A stretch of DNA of 64,000 bases from Siphonodentalium dalli. Taxonomy: Eukaryota; Mollusca; Scaphopoda; Gadilida; Siphonodentaliidae. The notes beneath the pieces were generated by a model. That model saw nothing but the letters and a program-made list of their open reading frames with translations. It had not been told where the DNA came from and did no database searches. The stretch is from assembly GCA_032622095.1 (NCBI GenBank), contig CP136061.1:1366001-1430000 (forward strand), read 5' to 3'. Numbering within the stretch: position 1 is the first letter of the stretch; every line of letters starts with the position of its first letter. Positions 59,316 through 64,000 of this stretch are shown one piece after another. Both the position numbers and the translations under genes were made by a program.

Positions 59316-59320
59316 ACAGC
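59316..59320. repeat. Target duplication of the BEL remnant (left)
   Basis: ACAGC, repeated at 61043-61047. A 5-bp duplication is expected for LTR integration. Confidence 0.7.
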
Positions 59321-59515
59321 TGTAGAGGATTAGTTACAATAAATCGATTTGTGATCTGTTAATTTCGGAGAATTTAATCGAACTAAAAAAGGTGGTTTTC
59401 CACAACAAAGCCTATATTGAGCGATGTACAAATAATAATGTTGGTCGCGATAATAGTTCCTGGTTTCTCACAACAACGCCTCTATTTGAGCGATGTACAA
59501 TAATAGTTCCTAACA
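59321..59515 (-). repeat. 3' LTR of the BEL remnant
   Basis: TG...CA ends, 195 bp, with two tandem versions of 'gtacatcgctcaa' plus 'gttgtggaaaacca/gttgtgagaaacca'. Confidence 0.7.
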
Positions 59516-59551
59516 CTCCAGCGCAAACAAGATATGGCATAATTAATGTTC

Positions 59552-60112
59552 ATTCAGACTCTTCGCTGTCATCGCGTAACCAAGTGTTCATTCTGTCAAG
59601 TGCTTTAATTGCTGCACGTTGTTTTGGTCTGGTCACTGGTCACTGGTCACTGGTAGATGGAAACGAAACCATGTCCGTGTCTGCCTGAATATCAGATGAT
59701 TTATCGTAGGTGTTTGGAGCTATGTCTGCGATACTGGCAAACACTTCGAGTGGGTACAGTCGTGAAGAGGGCGATTCGTCACACCAGTTGATGTTTTTAA
59801 TGTCACAGAGCGTATATAGCCATCCCTACCACGATGTAATTCTAGAACAATTCCCAATCGCCATTTCAACCGTTTAACATTGTCCTCTTGAATTTGTACT
59901 ATAGATCCCAATTTCACGTATTCTCTGTTATCACCGTTGAATCTATGCAACTCCCGTAGTCCTGTCAAATACTCATGCATCCACTTCTTTCTAAATTGGT
60001 CAACAAGTGTCGCGCGGATATTAACTCGTCGTTTCAGATCACTGGCGTTCAGAGAGAACTCGGGATCATTTAACTGATGGGTGTGGTAGTGTAGATACAT
60101 ATGTATGTCCAT
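59552..60112 (-). pseudogene. BEL/Pao pol C-terminal domain, frameshifted
   Basis: From 60112 the - strand reads WMHEYLTGLRELH, LGSIVQIQEDN, LKWRLGIVLELHRGRDGYIRS and NRPLHD, the DUF5641-type domain that follows integrase in BEL/Pao polyproteins. The expected LYPLEV continues in another frame from about 59760. After a threefold 7-bp repeat (CCAGTGA) near 59637-59657 the frame shifts again to RPKQRAAIKALDRMNTWLRD and a stop near 59552. So at least two further frame breaks separate parts that were once one protein. Confidence 0.75.
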
Positions 60113-60986
60113 TTAACAATTGGGATGGTGTCAAGGGCTCATTGTCACGAATGTCGTCTGAAATATATGTCAATGGTCGGTTATTTATTGTTGCTTCTAC
60201 TTCAGTGAGTATTGTTCGCAATTCCTCAAAGTCTACCATTGAACGATACAGCACCTTCTTTAGAGACAGCTTAGTGATTCCTATTAAACGTTCATAGAAA
60301 CCACCCTGCCATGGCGCGCGTTTGGTTATAAACTGCCACTCGAGTCCCTTATTTGCCAGTGTGTCCTGGAAAGAACTGGATTGAAACAAGTCACGTATAA
60401 TTGTATTCGCTGACAGAAATGTGGTTGCATTGTCTGAGATAAATTTTTTTGGTAGAGATCTCCTACTGGCAAATCTACGCAAAGCTGCCAAGAATGAGTC
60501 AGTGCTCAAGTCCTTCGTGAGTTCCAAATGAATGGCTCGTGTCACTCCACATGTGAATAAACACACATATACTTTTTCAGAACTATTTTCACTTGTAACA
60601 TTGAGTGGACCACAAAAATCTACGCCAGTGAAATAGAAAGGTGGAACGTCTGAAACGCGACTTTCTGGTAACGGTGGTGGGTTCGGTAAACGATATGGGC
60701 TGCACGTGAGTCTCCGACAAATTACACAGTTTCTAAGAAGTGGTCTAACTAGCTGGCGTACCCTTGGTATCCAAAATGACGAGCGGAGAGCGGTGACCGT
60801 TGCATTCACACCAGAGTGGTGCGTTCTCCCATGAATATCAAGAACTAGCAATCTGGTAAACGCGTTCCCTTTTTGTAGCAGAACAGGGTGTTTTGCACTG
60901 TATGTCAGTGGGGAGTTCTCAATACGTCCCCGACAACGGATGATATTGTTATCATCCAAAAACAGTTGTAATTGTTCAAAAAGTTT
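60066..60986 (-). pseudogene. BEL/Pao integrase fragment
   Basis: The - strand frame runs 61043-60066, but the first ~19 codons are LTR sequence, so pol proper starts about 60986. It contains IIRCRGRIENSPLTYSAKHP and a zinc-binding motif (H75/H76 ... C106, C109; numbering from 61043), then an integrase core with D142 (TGVDFCGPL), D204 (FISDNATTF) and E251 (GGFYERLIG) all in place, so the DDE triad survives. It ends after PLTPSQLLNGH with a frame break into the next segment. It lacks a start and a reverse transcriptase, hence non-functional. Confidence 0.85.
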
Positions 60987-61042
60987 CTGGTTTCTCACAA
61001 CAACGCCTCTATTTGAGCGATGTACAATAATAGTTCCTAACA

Positions 61043-61047
61043 ACAGC
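61043..61047. repeat. Target duplication of the BEL remnant (right)
   Basis: ACAGC, matching 59316-59320. Confidence 0.7.
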
Positions 61048-61682
61048 TCGTTATAGGTGTGTCCATTGCTACTCTTATTGAGCCACCACAGTAGTCTTTA
61101 TTTGTCCCATAACGACCGGAATATGCGAATAGAGCGAACATAGTGACTATGCGAATAAGTAATTAAGGTGTCGAATTTTGAATAAGTAATCAACCAATGT
61201 CACCTCAGCTTCGGATTCTGCTAAGTTATTAGTAACTTCGTGCCTGGGTGACGTTATTACTGGCAATATTGTTTTTATACATAAAACAGGCCACATGACA
61301 GTTAATCCTTATATTTATATACATTTAGCTAAAAAGCCACCTTTGTAAATATATTTAAATCGAAAAGTGCATCGTGACAAAACCAGCCCAAAATATCCCA
61401 ATGCACCCTTGTCAAAAGTTAACACGAACAATTTCAAAACGAGATGATTTATTAACGGTCAATCCTGCGCGAGTCCAAATGCGCCCAAAACATTACGCGT
61501 TCTTCGTTTCCAAAATCAATGACGCGTCGATGTAATTATGGTTGCAATTATGACCCTCTTGCGCGTTCACCGAGAAATAATTGCAACTAGTCACGTGGGC
61601 GCCGACCAATCGGAATGCTGGATTTAGTGATAATCACACTTAGTATGTAAATATAAATTCTCCAATACCGTTTCCTTTACAG
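61048..61682. other. No gene seen (end of intron 6)
   Basis: Ordinary intron sequence leading to the acceptor tttcctttacag. Confidence 0.6.
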
Positions 61683-61885
61683 CTGGCACGGTAAGGTTAA
61701 AGACGACAGCAGACATCAACTATGAGACATTGAATCAATACGCATATGACCTCACAATCAAGGCTTTCGATGGCAAGGAGTATTCCGCAACCACATTCAC
61801 ACTGACGGCAAACATCCTCAACGTCAACGAACCCCCGACATTCCAACAAGCCTCTCACTCAGTAAACGTCCCAGAACCTACTGCG
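61683..61885 (+). CDS. Cadherin exon 7: end of EC3, start of EC4
   Basis: Begins in phase 1 (..A|CT GGC) and ends in phase 0 at ACT GCG|GTGAGT. TGTVRLKTTADINYETLNQY is the canonical 'tG.i.....lDyE....Y' region. LTIKAFDGKEYS carries A-x-D-G, then ILNVNEPPTF is the EC3-EC4 calcium linker, followed by HSVNVPEPTA. Confidence 0.95.
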
Positions 61886-63446
61886 GTGAGTGCTCATGAT
61901 TCTCTGAAGCTATATTATGACATATATTATGAAAGCCCCTGCCTACCCCCAAACATTAGTAAAACAAATCTGAATATCTGGAAATCTCACATTTTAACCC
62001 ACGGGAGAAATATGTCGTTTTTTTTATTTTTATGACTGACTGTAATTGCCATAATGATTTGACTATTTCCAACAGCAGTGGTTGATAAATGATAAGTTGG
62101 AATTTTCCGATAGTTGGGAAGTTTTTGATGTATTCGTTGGGAAATTGCAAATCAAAGAATGTGAAAAGGAAATTCCCGAGTTGAAATTTTGAAATTCAAG
62201 GAAATTCATTTAAAATTTAAAGTTGAAATTTGATAAAAAGCACTCTAGATCGCCACGCTCCTTCTGTAGAAACCGTTGAAAAATGGATATGTGACCCACT
62301 CTTGGTCGTCACAATGTGGGGGGGGGGTGACCGTTGGCCAACCGCCAATAGCGGGTGTTTGTTCCTTCTTGTTTCAGGGATGGGTCACTTACTTTGCAAA
62401 GTGATGCAATAACATTACCATTACTTGCTATTTTCTCCATTACAATTACCATTGCTTTCAAAACTAGAAGTGATACAATACCATTATCATTACTTTCAAA
62501 TGTATAGCATTACCATAGATTTAAACATGACAACAGTGTTTGGTGAATTCTTACCTACTCTAAAACTCCATTCCGACTTTATCCTGTCCTATTCTTTAAT
62601 CTGATGTCATATTCCAACTACTTTATTGTTTTACCTTTTGTTAAATTATCATGCTTTTCATAGATATTTTATGAATTTTATTAATATGCCATATGCTATA
62701 AGATATGAATATACCACGGTTACCAACGTCACAAGACTTGTTTTATGAGCAGCCATGGGGCAGATATATATTGTATTAGTCCACGATGTGACATCGCAGC
62801 ATGCTCATCAATGTATATATGAATATGTACATACAGAAACAAATTGCACCAATGATATCCCACTTTCCTTCGTATCCTATCTGATTGGTGAGGCCATATT
62901 CGCCTTTCGCTCTTAATAATCAGAATTACGTCGAATACCCGTGTATATTTATGTATCTTTCTATATTGGGGTTGACCCTGTCACCTAAAGTCTCCAATAA
63001 CTGTAATAATAAGTCACATTCTTGACAGTAAACCGGTTTATTCCATAGAAAACATTATATTTGTTATGAACTGCACAACTGTCACTTTTCCGACATATAG
63101 GTGCCCGTGGCATCATGTATTGATGTGTTGGGTGAAAACGATTAAAATAAAAATCCCACACTGCAACTGGATGGGCGTAAAGTCTGCTATAGAAATATTT
63201 ATACACGGGGCTTCGACGTAAACATAGCCGATGCCACTAGCTGGTTTAAATCGAAGGAAACTTGGACTAACTTACTGCCTGAACATGTCTCCACCAAGGA
63301 ACATGACTGTTGTTTGCTTATATTTCCCGAATATCCATCTAGATGAAAACTAGACCATTTCGAATTATACTGTTATCGGTGTTGGAAGAATCCAGTTAGT
63401 TAGAAATGGTTAAAAGAATAATGTATACATTTACTTTTCGATACAG
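61886..63446 (+). other. Cadherin intron 7
   Basis: 1.56 kb, AT-rich, with a patch of ATTACCATTAC-like short repeats around 62410-62520. No gene or clear mobile element. The only phase-0 intron seen. Confidence 0.75.
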
Positions 63447-64000
63447 GTAAGTGATCCCGCATTCCTGGCATCGATCTGGACGATGACCGACCCCGATCTG
63501 GGGGACACTCTTACCTACACACTCGATAACTCGTGTCCATATTCCAACTTTTTAACGATGAATTCCAACACAGGTAACACACGCTGGGCTCGAAGCGCAT
63601 ATAATATAGACAACCCAGACTTGCAGTCTCGAGATGAGAGCTGTCAGGTTACAGTAACGGATGCAGCGGGCGAAACCGCCTCAACTACACTAAATATACA
63701 TATCACGGACACAAACGATGAAATACCGACATTCGTACAGACGGCATACACGTTCGGCGCAACAACAACGATAACAAAGGGAGACAATGTTGGCACCGTC
63801 GCGGCAACCGATTTCGACATCGACACTCCGAACAACGTTATCACGTACACTGCTGAAGGTTCGTGTGGGGTCAAGGCCGATGGGACAGTGTACTCAGACG
63901 TAACATTCACTGATCCTGTAACTCTGACATGCACCGTGTACGCATCAGATGGGGGGAATCCTCAATTGACGTCATCTGTCCCAGTGACCATCGTCGTAAC
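63447..64000 (+). CDS. Cadherin exon 8: rest of EC4 and EC5 (cut by window edge)
   Basis: Acceptor cgatacag|GTAAGT, phase 0, 184 codons to the window end. TMTDPDLGDTLTYTLDNSCP gives the central calcium motif of EC4 with a Cys, DESCQVTVTDAAGETAS its last strands, ITDTNDEIPTF the EC4-EC5 linker and GTVAATDFDIDTPNNVITY the EC5 calcium motif, with further Cys (GSCG, LTCTVYASDGG). This exon is larger than the others and spans a domain boundary, so intron loss is possible. The - strand frame here is a shadow. Confidence 0.9.

Larger units (their letters stand above)
59321..61042 (-). mobile_element. Internally deleted BEL/Pao LTR retrotransposon
   Basis: Reads right to left. The right end (61042-60987) is the first 56 bp of an LTR (TGTTAGGAACTATTATTG...), joined directly to late pol. 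The left end is a 195-bp LTR (59515-59321) that begins with the same 56 bp and ends TACA. ACAGC flanks both ends. Most of the 5' LTR, gag, protease and reverse transcriptase are gone. The LTR contains an internal partial duplication (59394-59460 with 59461-59510). Confidence 0.8.
54051..61682 (+). other. Cadherin intron 6 (7.6 kb)
   Basis: Contains a short 'gaagtcggcccc' repeat (54920-54990), a hairpin MITE (55361-55509), small stems at 56170-56210 and 58936-58973, a (GATGAT)-rich patch (58490-58560) and the BEL/Pao remnant. No other gene was recognised between 55510 and 59315. Confidence 0.75.
26130..64000 (+). other. Cadherin-repeat gene (span; runs off the right end)
   Basis: Eight exons can be joined on the + strand with GT-AG introns and continuous frame, giving about 541 visible residues: a signal peptide and five cadherin (EC) repeats, the last cut by the window edge. 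Linker motifs DINEIPVF, NVNEPPTF and DTNDEIPTF and the DANGDTLTY / DPDLGDTLTY motifs are diagnostic of calcium-binding EC repeats. Most introns are phase 1, usually one at the EC boundary and one in mid-domain. It is predicted to be a secreted or cell-surface adhesion or signalling protein acting at cell contacts. EC1, EC2 and EC4 contain extra Cys. The class (protocadherin, Fat, CELSR or a lineage-specific type) cannot be decided without the C-terminus. Confidence 0.85.

Overview
The window looks like nuclear DNA of an AT-rich invertebrate. The evidence is split genes with GT-AG introns and a density of non-LTR, LTR, BEL/Pao, Mutator-like and foldback elements typical of marine invertebrates. 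A spiralian such as a mollusc is my guess from the style of the cadherin and transposon families; nothing in the window proves it.

There is one recognisable host gene, on the + strand from about 26.1 kb to beyond the right end. Eight exons can be placed. Exon 1 (26130-26202) encodes a signal peptide and sits behind a TATA box and two CRE palindromes. Exons 2-8 (27502-27669, 29020-29193, 51775-51918, 52788-52913, 53868-54050, 61683-61885, 63447-64000) encode about five cadherin repeats. The junctions keep one open frame, and nearly all introns are phase 1. Introns 3 (22.6 kb) and 6 (7.6 kb) are swollen by mobile elements. The transmembrane and cytoplasmic parts lie outside the window.

Layout: 1-17460 is two direct copies of a unit made of a MULE-transposase exon, an iterated GGTCCCAGTTAGCC array and a 3.8 kb foldback element with ~195-bp repeats. 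The second copy is split by a 6.84 kb terminal-inverted-repeat element (6821-13664, 8-bp target duplication) that itself carries a 5'-truncated LINE, a PHD-finger remnant and tandem arrays. 17.5-26.1 kb is a patchwork of small repeats and MITEs without genes. 26.1-64 kb is the cadherin gene. Intron 1 holds an inverted-repeat element. Intron 3 holds TTAA-type nested MITEs, a 9.4 kb LTR element without recognisable genes of its own that was hit by a second LINE, a 1.2 kb retroposed single-ORF element with a perfect 13-bp target duplication, and a foldback minisatellite. Intron 6 holds an internally deleted BEL/Pao element with two matching 5-bp flanks.

The strongest items for follow-up are the single-ORF retroposon (42486-43680), the MULE/foldback units, the large non-coding LTR element, the LTR-to-pol deletion derivative, and the AG|GTAAGT start of cadherin exon 8. 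No rRNA, intact tRNA or CRISPR was seen. All family calls are from motif reading, not database search.
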